From NCBI GenBank assembly GCA_902770195.1, contig CACXSA010000001.1, positions 148,374 through 212,373 on the forward strand: a stretch of 64,000 bases of DNA. Direction: 5' to 3'. Made by a program: the position numbers and the translations under genes. The notes under the pieces were generated by a model. It did not search any database. It was not told where the DNA came from and saw only the letters and a program-made list of their open reading frames with translations. The DNA comes from an uncultured Prevotellaceae bacterium. Lineage in GTDB: Bacteria > Bacteroidota > Bacteroidia > Bacteroidales > Bacteroidaceae. Positions 45,851 through 54,601 of the stretch are shown piece after piece. Positions within the stretch are counted from its first letter, which is position 1. Each line of letters starts with the position of its first letter.

Positions 45851-46730
45851 TCTTGTACTCTTCTGCGCGACGCAGCAAATACTGACCATAGTCGTTCTTC
45901 TTCATCGGCTCAGCCAGTTTTTTCAGTTGTTCTTTGTCTATCCAGCCTCGCTTATAGGCAATTTCTTCCAAGCAGGCTATTTTTAACCCCTGCCGCTTCT
46001 CAATGACCTCAATGAAGGTTGAGGCTTCGCTGAGTGAATCGTGTGTGCCGGTATCCAGCCATGCGAAACCACGTTGTAGGGTTTGTACCAGCAAGTTCTT
46101 GTCTTCCAGGTATTTTTGGTTGACAGTGGTAATCTCCAGTTCGCCACGAGCACTGGGCTTGATTCTCTTGGCTATCTCTACTACGCTGTTGGGATAGAAA
46201 TAAAGCCCCACTACGGCATAGTTACTCTTAGGCTTGGCAGGTTTCTCTTCAATACTCAGACAGTTGCCTTCATCATCGAATTCTGCCACTCCGTAACGCT
46301 CAGGGTCGTTAACGTAATATCCAAAAACAGTAGCGCGTCCGTTTTCCTCAGCACTCTTCACGGCTTGCTTGAGCATGCCGGTAAAGCCGCTGCCATAGAA
46401 AATGTTGTCGCCCAAAACCAGACAGGCGCAATCGTTGCCAATAAACTTCTCACCAATGATAAAAGCCTGTGCCAGTCCGTCAGGAGACGGTTGTTCGGCA
46501 TATTCAAATCTTACACCTAGTTCAGAACCATCGCCCAACAGGCGCTTGAAAGCTGGTAGATCAAAGGGGGTTGAGATAATTAGAATCTCGCGAATACCAG
46601 CCAGCATCAGTGTCGAGATGGGATAGTAAATCATGGGCTTGTCGAATATAGGAATTAACTGTTTCGAAACACCCTTGGTGATAGGGTAGAGGCGGGTGCC
46701 GCTACCTCCTGCTAATACGATACCTTTCAT
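45846..46730 (-). CDS. rfbA: Glucose-1-phosphate thymidylyltransferase
   Basis: The 294-residue enzyme joins dTTP and glucose 1-phosphate to form dTDP-glucose, the first step to dTDP-rhamnose. Signatures: [11 protein letters not shown] at residues 6-16, then [15 protein letters not shown], and L-G-D-N-I-F-Y-G near 107. Full length is typical. rfbB and rfbC are not in the window; rfbD is at 35.5 kb. Confidence 0.95.
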   Translation of the reverse strand: MKGIVLAGGSGTRLYPITKGVSKQLIPIFDKPMIYYPISTLMLAGIREILIISTPFDLPAFKRLLGDGSELGVRFEYAEQPSPDGLAQAFIIGEKFIGNDCACLVLGDNIFYGSGFTGMLKQAVKSAEENGRATVFGYYVNDPERYGVAEFDDEGNCLSIEEKPAKPKSNYAVVGLYFYPNSVVEIAKRIKPSARGELEITTVNQKYLEDKNLLVQTLQRGFAWLDTGTHDSLSEASTFIEVIEKRQGLKIACLEEIAYKRGWIDKEQLKKLAEPMKKNDYGQYLLRRAEEYKK

Positions 46731-46853
46731 AATCTATTTCGATTTATGATGCAAAAATAAGAAAAATAGTTCAAACAAGAGCGTTAGGATTTGAAAATTG
46801 TGTGATGTAGGCATTTTTTTTTCTTTTCACTCTTCACTTTTCGCTATTTTTTG

Positions 46854-46861
46854 TACCTTTG
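46854..46861 (+). promoter_or_regulatory. -7 box upstream of a conserved hypothetical gene
   Basis: TACCTTTG, 31 bases before ATG 46893. The region just upstream carries another TTCACTC/TTCACTT heptamer stretch where the -33 box would be. Confidence 0.55.
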
Positions 46862-46892
46862 CACGCAATTAATTGATAATTATTAATAAATA

Positions 46893-47513
46893 ATGAGTTT
46901 TATAAGTAAATTATTCGGGAAAAAGGAGGATACTCAGAAGGCTGGTGGCATGGAGGATTTCATGACGCTTATCCGTGTCTATTTCCAGGCTGTGATGGCA
47001 GCAGATCTGGGTATCACCAATTTGGCAGCGTTGCCTGATTTGCGTGTGTTCAAGGCTACGCTGAAGGTTCCAACACAGAACAATAAGCTCGGTTTGGCAG
47101 AGAAAGCTCGTTGCAATAAGATGCTGAAAGAAATTTATGGCATGGACGACAGTTTCACAAAGGAGATAGATGCCAGCATCCGCAAGCGTTGTAAGAGAGT
47201 GCAAGATGTGCAGGTTTATATGTATCAGTTCTCAGGATTTACCCAGGACCTGATGATGCTTACCGGCAATCTTATGAAGTTCAAACTTCGTTTACCCAGT
47301 ATCTTTAAGAGTGCCATACGCACGATGACCGAAAAAACGGTCAATGACATTTTTACTAAGAACGACTTTTCTGATGCTGGTGTCATGAAAACTGTGGTGG
47401 CCATTCGCCAATATGCTCAGAAGTTGGGATTCTCGCAACAGTGGACTACAGATTTCGTTTATAAAGTGGTTATGCTGGCAAAGAAAGAGCCTAGACCGAA
47501 GAATGATGATTAA
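46893..47513 (+). CDS. Conserved hypothetical cytosolic protein
   Basis: The 206-residue protein has no signal or membrane segment. It is predicted helical and basic, with M-S-F-I-S-K-L-F-G-K-K-E-D at the N-terminus and several K-R-C-K-R-type clusters. I do not recognise a family with a known role. It is monocistronic, with its own -7 box and a 98-base gap before the zapB-like gene. Confidence 0.65.
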   Translation: MSFISKLFGKKEDTQKAGGMEDFMTLIRVYFQAVMAADLGITNLAALPDLRVFKATLKVPTQNNKLGLAEKARCNKMLKEIYGMDDSFTKEIDASIRKRCKRVQDVQVYMYQFSGFTQDLMMLTGNLMKFKLRLPSIFKSAIRTMTEKTVNDIFTKNDFSDAGVMKTVVAIRQYAQKLGFSQQWTTDFVYKVVMLAKKEPRPKNDD

Positions 47514-47583
47514 AAAATCTTAATTCATGGTGCTGAATTGTTAATTATCAGCGGACTACTAACCCGTTGTCAATAATTATTTT

Positions 47584-47591
47584 TACCTTTG
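47584..47591 (+). promoter_or_regulatory. -7 box of the zapA-rny operon
   Basis: TACCTTTG, 20 bases before ATG 47612; the -33 region lacks a TTTG at the expected place. Confidence 0.5.
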
Positions 47592-47611
47592 TGACATAAA
47601 GTGAATGAGTT

Positions 47612-47908
47612 ATGACTGCTAACGAGAAAACTATAACAGCGTTTGAGGCCCGCTTGCGTCAGATGATACTCCGCTTTCAAGAACTTAAAAAAGAGAATGA
47701 GGGGTTGCGTGTCGAGGTGGATAACGGCAAGAAAGACGTGGCAGATTTGCGTGCAAAGTTGGAACAGCAGCAGAATGACTATGATTCACTGAAAATGGCT
47801 AGGATGATTGAAATTACCGACGGTAACCTTGATGGTGCTAAGGATCGGTTGGCCAAGCTTATACGTGACGTCAATAAGTGCATTGCAATCCTCAGTGACG
47901 AGAACTAA
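47612..47908 (+). CDS. Small coiled-coil protein upstream of zapA
   Basis: The 98-residue protein is a continuous coiled coil from about residue 10 to 65 (L-R-Q-M-I-L-R-F-Q-E-L-K-K-E-N-E, then V-A-D-L-R-A-K-L-E-Q). It ends in a short helical tail. It resembles ZapB-like division proteins in size and layout, but that may reflect coiled-coil composition only. It is 14 bases upstream of zapA, which supports a role in cell division. Confidence 0.65.
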   Translation: MTANEKTITAFEARLRQMILRFQELKKENEGLRVEVDNGKKDVADLRAKLEQQQNDYDSLKMARMIEITDGNLDGAKDRLAKLIRDVNKCIAILSDEN

Positions 47909-47922
47909 AAGGAGAACAAGCC

Positions 47923-48231
47923 ATGGCAGAACAGAACAAGGATAGACTACGTATCAGACTGCACGTCTATGACGAAGATATAGAAGTTGTCATTAATCGT
48001 GATGACGAGGAATTCTATCGTTTAGCAGCGAAACTCATCACCGAGCGTTACAATGCCTATGCTCAGGCATATAAAGGGCTCAAGAGTGATCATATTATTT
48101 CGCTAATGACGTTGATAGACATTGCGCTGATGTATCAGAAAGAGCATTCGAGCAACGATACCGCTCCCTTTGTTGATGTTTTTGCCCAGCTTACTAAAGA
48201 GATTGAAAGTGTACTCGATGAGCGTAAGTGA
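47923..48231 (+). CDS. zapA: Cell division protein ZapA
   Basis: The 102-residue protein fits ZapA, which cross-links FtsZ filaments at the division ring. The N-terminal strand pair I-R-L-H-V-Y-D-E-D-I-E-V-V-I is followed by E-E-F-Y-R-L-A-A-K-L-I and a long C-terminal helix. It sits 30 bases before rny, an arrangement common in Bacteroidota. Confidence 0.82.
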   Translation: MAEQNKDRLRIRLHVYDEDIEVVINRDDEEFYRLAAKLITERYNAYAQAYKGLKSDHIISLMTLIDIALMYQKEHSSNDTAPFVDVFAQLTKEIESVLDERK

Positions 48232-48261
48232 TGTAAACATTAACTCTATATATATAAATTT

Positions 48262-49803
48262 ATGAACATAATAGTTGCTATTATTGCCATTGTAGCCGCC
48301 TTAGTATTAGGAGGCGTCTGTGGTTTTTTGATTTTCCGCTTTGTAATCAAGGGAAAATATAACGAGATGGTCAGTGCCGCTAAGAAGGAGGCAGAAGTCA
48401 TCAAAGAAAAGAAATTACTCGAGGTGAAGGAGAAATTCCTGAACAAGAAGAGTGAGTTGGAGAAAGAGGTGCAGCAGCGCAATCAACACATCCAGCAGAA
48501 CGAGAACAAGTTGAAGCAGCGTGAGATGTCGCTCAACCAGCGCCAGGAAGAACTAGGGCGCCGTAAGAACGACCTCGACAATCAGCAGAACCGCATTGAA
48601 AACGAGAAGAAGTTGCTGGCTCTCAAGCAGGAAGAACTGGAGAAGATGCAACATCAGGAACGTGCTAAACTTGAAGAACTTTCGGGACTTTCTGCCGATG
48701 AGGCAAAAGCTCGTTTGGTGGAGTCTTTGAAGGATGAAGCGAGGACCGATGCTGCCGCCTACATCAATGAAATCATGGATGAGGCCAAGTTAAATGCCAA
48801 TGCGCAAGCCAAGAAGATCGTTATCCAGACAATCCAACGTGTAGCCACTGAGACGGCTGTAGAAAACAGCGTTTCTGTGTTTCATATAGAAAATGACGAT
48901 GTGAAAGGTCGTGTTATCGGTCGTGAGGGTCGTAATATTCGTGCTTTGGAAGCTGCTTGCGGTGTGGAAATTGTGGTTGACGACACTCCCGAAGCCATCG
49001 TTATTTCAGCTTTCGACCCCGTGCGTCGTGAGACCTGTCGTTTGGCTCTCCACCAGTTGGTGGCTGATGGACGTATCCATCCCGCTCGCATTGAAGAGGT
49101 CGTAGCCAAGGTAAAGAAACAATTGGAGAATGAGATAATCGAGACAGGTAAGCGTACTGCTATCGACCTGGGTATTCATGGTCTTCATCCAGAGCTGATT
49201 CGTATCATTGGTAAGATGAAATATCGTTCTTCCTATGGTCAGAACCTCTTGCAGCACGCTCGTGAAACCGCTAACCTTTGTGCCGTGATGGCTTCTGAAC
49301 TAGGTCTTAATCCCAAGAAAGCCAAGCGCGCTGGCTTACTCCATGATATTGGTAAGGTACCCGATGAGGAGAGCGAATTGCCACACGCACTTTATGGTGC
49401 CAAGATTGCCGAGAAGTTTAAGGAGAAACCCGATATCTGCAATGCTATCGGTGCTCACCATGACGAGATGGAGATGCAGACCCTTCTCGCGCCCATCGTT
49501 CAGATTTGTGATGCTATCTCAGGAGCCCGTCCAGGTGCCCGTAGGGAGATCGTTGAGGCTTATATCAAGCGTTTGAATGACCTTGAGGCCATCGCCATGT
49601 CTTATCCTGGAGTCACCAAGACCTATGCTATCCAGGCTGGTCGTGAACTCCGTGTCATCGTTGGTGCTGACAAGATGGACGATGCAGAGACTGAGGCACT
49701 AAGCGGACAGATTGCTTCCAAGATTCAGAATGAGATGACTTATCCCGGACAGGTGAAGATCACCGTTATCCGTGAAACCCGTTCTGTGGCTTACGCAAAG
49801 TAA
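48262..49803 (+). CDS. rny: Ribonuclease Y
   Basis: The 513-residue membrane-anchored endoribonuclease starts mRNA decay. Order: N-terminal transmembrane helix (about 3-25), long coiled coil (30-150), KH domain with [12 protein letters not shown] near 214-225, and HD domain with H-A-R-E-T-A near 330, L-H-D-I-G-K near 359 and H-H-D-E near 394. All catalytic His/Asp residues are visible. Length and order are standard. Confidence 0.96.
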   Translation: MNIIVAIIAIVAALVLGGVCGFLIFRFVIKGKYNEMVSAAKKEAEVIKEKKLLEVKEKFLNKKSELEKEVQQRNQHIQQNENKLKQREMSLNQRQEELGRRKNDLDNQQNRIENEKKLLALKQEELEKMQHQERAKLEELSGLSADEAKARLVESLKDEARTDAAAYINEIMDEAKLNANAQAKKIVIQTIQRVATETAVENSVSVFHIENDDVKGRVIGREGRNIRALEAACGVEIVVDDTPEAIVISAFDPVRRETCRLALHQLVADGRIHPARIEEVVAKVKKQLENEIIETGKRTAIDLGIHGLHPELIRIIGKMKYRSSYGQNLLQHARETANLCAVMASELGLNPKKAKRAGLLHDIGKVPDEESELPHALYGAKIAEKFKEKPDICNAIGAHHDEMEMQTLLAPIVQICDAISGARPGARREIVEAYIKRLNDLEAIAMSYPGVTKTYAIQAGRELRVIVGADKMDDAETEALSGQIASKIQNEMTYPGQVKITVIRETRSVAYAK

Positions 49804-49825
49804 TCCCTTACAAATATTCCCATAC

Positions 49826-49866
49826 AAAAAGAGAGGCTCGATATATTTTGAGCCTCTCTTTTCTAT
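49826..49866. terminator. Bidirectional terminator between rny and the aldo-keto reductase gene
   Basis: A 13-bp stem (AAAAGAGAGGCTC with GAGCCTCTCTTTT) is flanked by A-run and T-run, so it can end both converging transcripts. Confidence 0.85.
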
Positions 49867-49887
49867 TCTTTTTTTGCGAACCTTTCT

Positions 49888-51297
49888 TTAGTCCTCCTGT
49901 GGACGGGTTAGCGTATCCTGCTTCAAGGCTTCAACGAACTCGCTGATTTTGCGTAATTCCCTTGGGATGCGGATGCTCTGTGGGCAGTGGGGCTCACATT
50001 GTCCACAACTGATACAGTGGTCTGCCTGTCTAAGCTTGGGCACTTTCCTGTCCAGACCTATCAGGTAAGCCCGGCGCTGTTCCTTGTATTCCTTGTCCAT
50101 GCGGTCACGAGGCAACAGACCTTCGTTCTTGCATTTGTTGTAATGAACAAAGATAGCAGGGATGTCCACTCCATAAGGACACGGCATGCAGTATTTGCAG
50201 TCGTTGCAGGGAATGTTCTCCAAACCTACGATACGCTCTGCCACATCTTGATGCAAGTATTTTTGTTCTGTCTCGGTCAGTGGAACCAGTGGACAGTAGG
50301 ACAGTAGATTATCCTTCAGGTGCTCCATGTAAGTCATTCCCGACAGGACGGTCAGCACGCCCTTGGGTGTTCCTGCATAGCGGAAAGCCCACGAGGCTAC
50401 ACTACGTTCCGGCTCACGTTGTTTCAGCTCTGCCGCCATGTATTGTGGCAGGTTAGCCAGTCTGCCTCCGAGTAGTGGTTCCATAACTACCATGGGGATA
50501 TTGAGCTTTTCCAACTCGGAATAGAGATAGTGGGCATCCACGTTCCGGCTACTTATCTCGTTAGCAAAGTCCCAGTCCAGGTAGTTCAGCTCAATCTGTA
50601 CGAAGTCCCAATGGTACTTCTCATGAGTGGCCAGTAGCTCGTCGAACACCGTCTTATAACCATGGAATGAGAATCCCAGGTTGCGTATTCTTCCAGCCTC
50701 GCGCTCTTTCATCAGGAAGTCCATGATGCCATTGTCAACATAGCGTCCATTGAACTCATCCATGCCACCACCTACGGCGTGTAGCAGGTAATAATCAATA
50801 TAGTCAACTTGCAACTGCTTCATGGAGTTGAGATACATCTCTTTCGATTTCTCAAAACTCCAGAAGTCACGATTGAAGTTCGACAGTTTTGTGGCTACGA
50901 AATACTCACTGCGTTTATGTCTGCTCAGTGCTATACCCGTGCAGGTCTCCGACTTACCCTGACAATAGACAGGGCTTGTGTCGAAGTAGTTTACTCCATG
51001 TTCTATAGCATAGTCAACCTGCTGGTTAATCATGTCCTGATCGTAATCGTCCTTGTTTTCCGTCTTCGAAGGCAGGCGCATCATGCCATAACCCAATATG
51101 GATACCTTGTCACCTGTTCCAGCATTCGTGCGGTAAGTCATCTTTCCTACTGGAGGTTCCACCTGCTTCTTATACTCGTCAATAGCCTTGGTGTCAGACT
51201 TTGATTTGCAGCCTGTCAGGACGGCGGCGGTAGCAATGGTGCCACCACCTAACTGTTTCAGGAAATTGCGTCTTGATATTTTTTTCATTTCTTTCAT
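49888..51297 (-). CDS. Tat-exported iron-sulfur aldo-keto reductase
   Basis: The 469-residue protein has a Tat signal (S-R-R-N-F-L-K at 8-14) ending in a lipobox-like L-T-G-C, so it is probably a Tat-dependent lipoprotein. The middle is an aldo-keto reductase barrel (Y-F-D-T-S-P-V-Y near 99, then D-Y-Y-L-L-H). The C-terminus has 4Fe-4S clusters: C-N-D-C-K-Y-C-M-P-C-P near 374 and C-I-S-C-G-Q-C-E-P-H-C-P near 432. Substrate unknown. It is in one operon with a membrane iron-sulfur protein, tatC and tatA. Confidence 0.87.
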   Translation of the reverse strand: MKEMKKISRRNFLKQLGGGTIATAAVLTGCKSKSDTKAIDEYKKQVEPPVGKMTYRTNAGTGDKVSILGYGMMRLPSKTENKDDYDQDMINQQVDYAIEHGVNYFDTSPVYCQGKSETCTGIALSRHKRSEYFVATKLSNFNRDFWSFEKSKEMYLNSMKQLQVDYIDYYLLHAVGGGMDEFNGRYVDNGIMDFLMKEREAGRIRNLGFSFHGYKTVFDELLATHEKYHWDFVQIELNYLDWDFANEISSRNVDAHYLYSELEKLNIPMVVMEPLLGGRLANLPQYMAAELKQREPERSVASWAFRYAGTPKGVLTVLSGMTYMEHLKDNLLSYCPLVPLTETEQKYLHQDVAERIVGLENIPCNDCKYCMPCPYGVDIPAIFVHYNKCKNEGLLPRDRMDKEYKEQRRAYLIGLDRKVPKLRQADHCISCGQCEPHCPQSIRIPRELRKISEFVEALKQDTLTRPQED

Positions 51298-51326
51298 TTC
51301 TTTCTTTTCTCATTTTTAATTTCCAC

Positions 51327-52826
51327 CTATAGTTCCTTGTGCACCTCGTGTCCTTCCACATAAATGGCAGAGTAGGGGCGCGCGGGACATAGATATTCAC
51401 ACGAGCCACAGCCTATGCAACGAGCCTCGTTCACTGCAGGAACGGCAGGTGACTCCTCGTCATTAGGATTGCTGGGAACCATCTCGATGGCGCCTACTGG
51501 ACAATGGCGTGCGCAGTTTCCACACTCTACACCATCCGTCAACACTACGCAGTTTTTCTTAATCCATACAGCATGTCCAATCTGCGTGGACGATTTGTCT
51601 TCTTTCTCAATAGGCTTGATGGCACCAGCAGGGCAGACCTGTGAACATCTGTTACACTCTGGACGACAGTAGCCTAGTTCGTACGACATAGTAGGCATCA
51701 TGAGGTGCATCAGGTCACCAGATGGTCTCAGTACCTGATTAGGACACTCAGAAACACACAGTTGGCATCCAGTACAGTGCTGTTCAAGGTTAGCCAGTGA
51801 ACGTGCTCCTGGAGGAGCCAATGGGGTCTGCCTCTTAGGAGCGACCTTGTCTTGAATCTCAGCCAGTCCACCGTCCATCACCTTGTCTTTCTGCTGAGCC
51901 ATAGCTGCTGTGGTCATCAGGGCTGTGGTAACCAAAAAACTTCGCTTACTCTCATCGATGCCTGGACTGCTGGTAGGGCTGGTCTGACTAGTTCCACCAG
52001 TTTTTCTAGATGAAATAGAATAGCTAAGCGCGCCAAATTTACAGCTCTCTATACAGTTGCCGCACACCACGCAACGGCTATAATCTACCTGATGTGTCTT
52101 GTAATCAATACATGCAGCCTTGCAGTTCTTTGAGCACATGGAACAATTCCTGCACTTGCCCTCGTCGAAGTGTATCTTCAGGAAAGAGAAGCGTGAACAG
52201 AAAGACAGCAGGGTTCCTACTGGGCAGATGGTGTTACAATAGGTACGACCGTTGCGCCATGCCAACACCACTAGGATGACTAATGTCGCCAGAGCAATGC
52301 ACATCACTATGCTGGAATTAGGCAATCCTGTCTCTACCTGATAGAAAGCATAACTGTCAGCTTGCTCTGCAAGGGTTGCCAGCACATTGTTGCCCATTTT
52401 CCAAAGGGATTGCAAGAGTATGGTTGCAATGCGTCCGAAGGCAGAGTAGGGAGCCAGTAGCTGGAATAGCGTACCTACCCCTGCTGCAATGGCAACAACC
52501 ATGATGCCCAGCATGGTATAGCGTAACCATGATATGGCCTTCGAGAAAGAATAACGGTTCTTCTTCGCTTTCTTTCCCATCCATCCGAAGATGTCCTGCA
52601 AAATGCCCAAAGGGCAGATGATAGAGCAGTAAATACGACCAAAGACCAGTGTCACTACCACCAGTCCGATGATTACTGCTACGTTCAGGGCCAGTAAGGC
52701 CTCCAGGAATTGCAGCTTCGTCATCCATGCAAGCCACCCGTATGCCGTTCCTGTGAAGTCCAGGAAGAGCCAGGTGATGCAGACAAAGAACACAGCAGCC
52801 AGTGTAATTCTAATTTTCCTTAGCAT
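51327..52826 (-). CDS. Membrane 4Fe-4S protein, NapH-NapG-like fusion
   Basis: The 499-residue protein has about five hydrophobic segments in residues 1-190 and two NapH-type C-x3-C-P motifs (C67/C71 and C197/C201). Two 4Fe-4S motifs follow (C225-x2-C-x2-C and C252-x2-C-x2-C). A second Tat-like signal segment, S-K-R-S-F-L at 293-298, leads a hydrophobic stretch, after which NapG-type clusters appear (about 350-490). It looks like a quinol-linked electron conduit joined to a periplasmic ferredoxin. It likely feeds electrons to the neighbouring aldo-keto reductase; that link is inference. Confidence 0.82.
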   Translation of the reverse strand: MLRKIRITLAAVFFVCITWLFLDFTGTAYGWLAWMTKLQFLEALLALNVAVIIGLVVVTLVFGRIYCSIICPLGILQDIFGWMGKKAKKNRYSFSKAISWLRYTMLGIMVVAIAAGVGTLFQLLAPYSAFGRIATILLQSLWKMGNNVLATLAEQADSYAFYQVETGLPNSSIVMCIALATLVILVVLAWRNGRTYCNTICPVGTLLSFCSRFSFLKIHFDEGKCRNCSMCSKNCKAACIDYKTHQVDYSRCVVCGNCIESCKFGALSYSISSRKTGGTSQTSPTSSPGIDESKRSFLVTTALMTTAAMAQQKDKVMDGGLAEIQDKVAPKRQTPLAPPGARSLANLEQHCTGCQLCVSECPNQVLRPSGDLMHLMMPTMSYELGYCRPECNRCSQVCPAGAIKPIEKEDKSSTQIGHAVWIKKNCVVLTDGVECGNCARHCPVGAIEMVPSNPNDEESPAVPAVNEARCIGCGSCEYLCPARPYSAIYVEGHEVHKEL

Positions 52827-52837
52827 AACATAAAAAG

Positions 52838-53584
52838 TTATTTGTTTAGTTTAGTTATTCTAACTATTTGAATACTTATTTCATATAGCAGGTAGATGGG
52901 CAGTGATACGACAAAGAGTGTGAATACATCCGTTGTCGGTGTGATGATGGCTGCTACCACGAGTATCGCCACCACGGCGTGCCTCCTGTATGTTGCCATG
53001 AAATGGTCGGTCAACAGTCCCATGCGTCCCATGAGTGCGCACACCACTGGCAACTCGAAAACCACGCCCATCACCAGACACATGCCTAACAGCGTGTCGA
53101 TATACGACTGTAGTGTCAGCATGTTGGCTACCTCTGGACTTACCTGATAGGTACCTAGAAAACGCACCGTCAGTGGAAATACTACAAAATAGTTGATGAG
53201 CGTTCCTACGAGAAACATCACGTAGGCTGCTCCCACTATCCATACCGCATAGTGACGCTCGTTCTGATATAGTCCTGGTGAGATGAAATGGAAGAGCTCA
53301 TATAATATATAGGGTGAAGCCACCAGCATACCTACATAGATGGCAGTCTTCATATGTATCATGAACTGCTCCGTCAGTCCTGTGTTCATTAAGTGAATAT
53401 GGAAAGCCTCTGCGCCCAGAAGCCTGTAGGTAATGAAGTCGCTGGAGCAAGGAGCCAACACGATGCTGAACAACTCCGCTTTCATGCAGAAGGCTACAAT
53501 ACCAAACCCAACAACCGCTATGGCTATTCTGATGAGTACTGCCCTCAGTACATCCAGATGATCCCAAAAAGTCATTTCGCCCAT
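52838..53584 (-). CDS. tatC: Sec-independent protein translocase TatC
   Basis: The 248-residue inner-membrane protein is the Tat signal receptor. It has six hydrophobic segments and the N-terminal F-W-D-H-L-D-V-L-R, which corresponds to the conserved F-x-x-H-L-x-E-L-R of TatC. A conserved F-x-F-E-L-P-type segment reads V-F-E-L-P-V near 184. It lies 15 bases after tatA. The next gene is a predicted Tat substrate. Confidence 0.93.
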   Translation of the reverse strand: MGEMTFWDHLDVLRAVLIRIAIAVVGFGIVAFCMKAELFSIVLAPCSSDFITYRLLGAEAFHIHLMNTGLTEQFMIHMKTAIYVGMLVASPYILYELFHFISPGLYQNERHYAVWIVGAAYVMFLVGTLINYFVVFPLTVRFLGTYQVSPEVANMLTLQSYIDTLLGMCLVMGVVFELPVVCALMGRMGLLTDHFMATYRRHAVVAILVVAAIITPTTDVFTLFVVSLPIYLLYEISIQIVRITKLNK

Positions 53585-53599
53585 TACCGCCGAAGCCGA

Positions 53600-53788
53600 T
53601 TATTTCTCCTCACTCTTCTCTTCCTCGTCGTCCTTCTCTATTTCCTTCATGCCGTCCTTGAAACTCTTCACCCCTTTGCCGAGCCCTTTCATCAGTTCGG
53701 GAATCTTCTTTCCTCCAAACAACAGCAGTACAATCAGTGCTATGACAATGATTTCCTGCATGCCAATTCCAAATAAAAGCAGTTGCAT
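53600..53788 (-). CDS. tatA: Sec-independent protein translocase TatA
   Basis: The 62-residue protein forms the Tat pore. One N-terminal helix (about 2-18) is followed by [11 protein letters not shown] and the amphipathic [10 protein letters not shown], then an acidic, Lys-rich tail. It is the first gene of the operon tatA-tatC-NapGH-like-aldo-keto reductase. Confidence 0.93.
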   Translation of the reverse strand: MQLLLFGIGMQEIIVIALIVLLLFGGKKIPELMKGLGKGVKSFKDGMKEIEKDDEEEKSEEK

Positions 53789-53811
53789 AATCTCTCTTTT
53801 TTAGTTATATC

Positions 53812-53843
53812 CTTGCAAAGATACGTTTTTTTTTGTACTTTTG
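53812..53843. promoter_or_regulatory. Overlapping divergent promoters for tatA and mgtC-like gene
   Basis: Plus strand: CTTG (53812-53815), 20 bases, TACTTTTG (53836-53843), for the mgtC-like gene. Minus strand: TATCTTTG (53816-53823) for tatA lies inside that spacer. The two cannot be occupied at once. Confidence 0.65.
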
Positions 53844-53867
53844 CGGTCAAATAAACAACATTTAACT

Positions 53868-54314
53868 ATGGAGTACGAATTTATTCTACGAATATTCACT
53901 GCTGCGATACTGGGAGGTCTTATTGGACTTGAACGAGAGTATCGCTCTAAGGAGGCAGGTTTCCGCACCCATTTCCTAGTGGCTTTGGGTTCTGCTTTGT
54001 TTATGATAGTATCAGCTTATGGCTTTGAAGCAGCCATGAACAATGAACTTCAGCGATGGGATGTGTCGCGTGTTGCTGCCCAGGTGGTCAGCGGTATCGG
54101 TTTCATAGGTGCCGGTACCATTATTTTCCGTAAGGATGAGAATGTGGTAAGTGGACTGACTACTGCTGCAGGTGTATGGGTGACGGCAGCTATTGGTTTG
54201 GCTTGTGGTGGCGGAATGTATGTGCTTGCCAGTGCAAGCACCGTCTTGGTATTGGCTGGTTTGGAAGCCTTCAACTATTTCCTTCATATGTTCGATAAGC
54301 ATCGCAAATCGTAA
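53868..54314 (+). CDS. MgtC/SapB family membrane protein
   Basis: The protein starts at ATG 53868 (148 residues); the longer frame reaches into the promoter. About four helices are visible with the family signature G-G-L-I-G-L-E-R-E near residues 15-23 and R-T-H-F-L-V-A-L-G near 32-40, plus G-I-G-F-I-G-A-G-T-I near 74. Family members influence Mg2+ adaptation and ATP synthase; role here unproved. Confidence 0.88.
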   Translation: MEYEFILRIFTAAILGGLIGLEREYRSKEAGFRTHFLVALGSALFMIVSAYGFEAAMNNELQRWDVSRVAAQVVSGIGFIGAGTIIFRKDENVVSGLTTAAGVWVTAAIGLACGGGMYVLASASTVLVLAGLEAFNYFLHMFDKHRKS

Positions 54315-54360
54315 AAAATAAGAAAAATAAGCCTCTTTCAAAAAAATAATTGCTGAAAAG

Positions 54361-54392
54361 TTTGGCAGAACCATTTTTTCTTCTTACCTTTG
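54361..54392 (+). promoter_or_regulatory. Promoter of tRNA-Phe
   Basis: TTTG (54361-54364), 20 bases, TACCTTTG (54385-54392): a full consensus promoter, 63 bases before the tRNA. Confidence 0.75.
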
Positions 54393-54455
54393 CACCCGCA
54401 AACGTGAACGACGCCAGTCGATTGCCTAGCAAGAAAGGAATTTAGTGAACACAAT

Positions 54456-54528
54456 GGTGCCTTAGCTCAGTTGGTAGAGCATCGGACTGAAAATCCGTGT
54501 GTCCCCGGTTCGATTCCTGGAGGTACCA
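54456..54528 (+). tRNA. tRNA-Phe (GAA)
   Basis: A complete 73-nt cloverleaf is visible: acceptor GGTGCCT with AGGTACC, D-arm with AGCTCAGTTGGTAGAGC, anticodon loop CTGAAAA with anticodon GAA at 54489-54491, and T-arm with GGTTCGATTCC. The discriminator base is A and CCA is not encoded. Confidence 0.97.
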
Positions 54529-54545
54529 CTCCTCCTTTCATTATG

Positions 54546-54583
54546 AAACCCCTGGCTTAGAGATTTCTCTAGCAGGGGTTTTT
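54546..54583 (+). terminator. Terminator after tRNA-Phe
   Basis: AAACCCCTG pairs with CAGGGGTTT around an inner TAGAGA/TCTCTA stem, and five T follow. Confidence 0.85.
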
Positions 54584-54601
54584 CTATAAATATTAAAAAC
54601 T

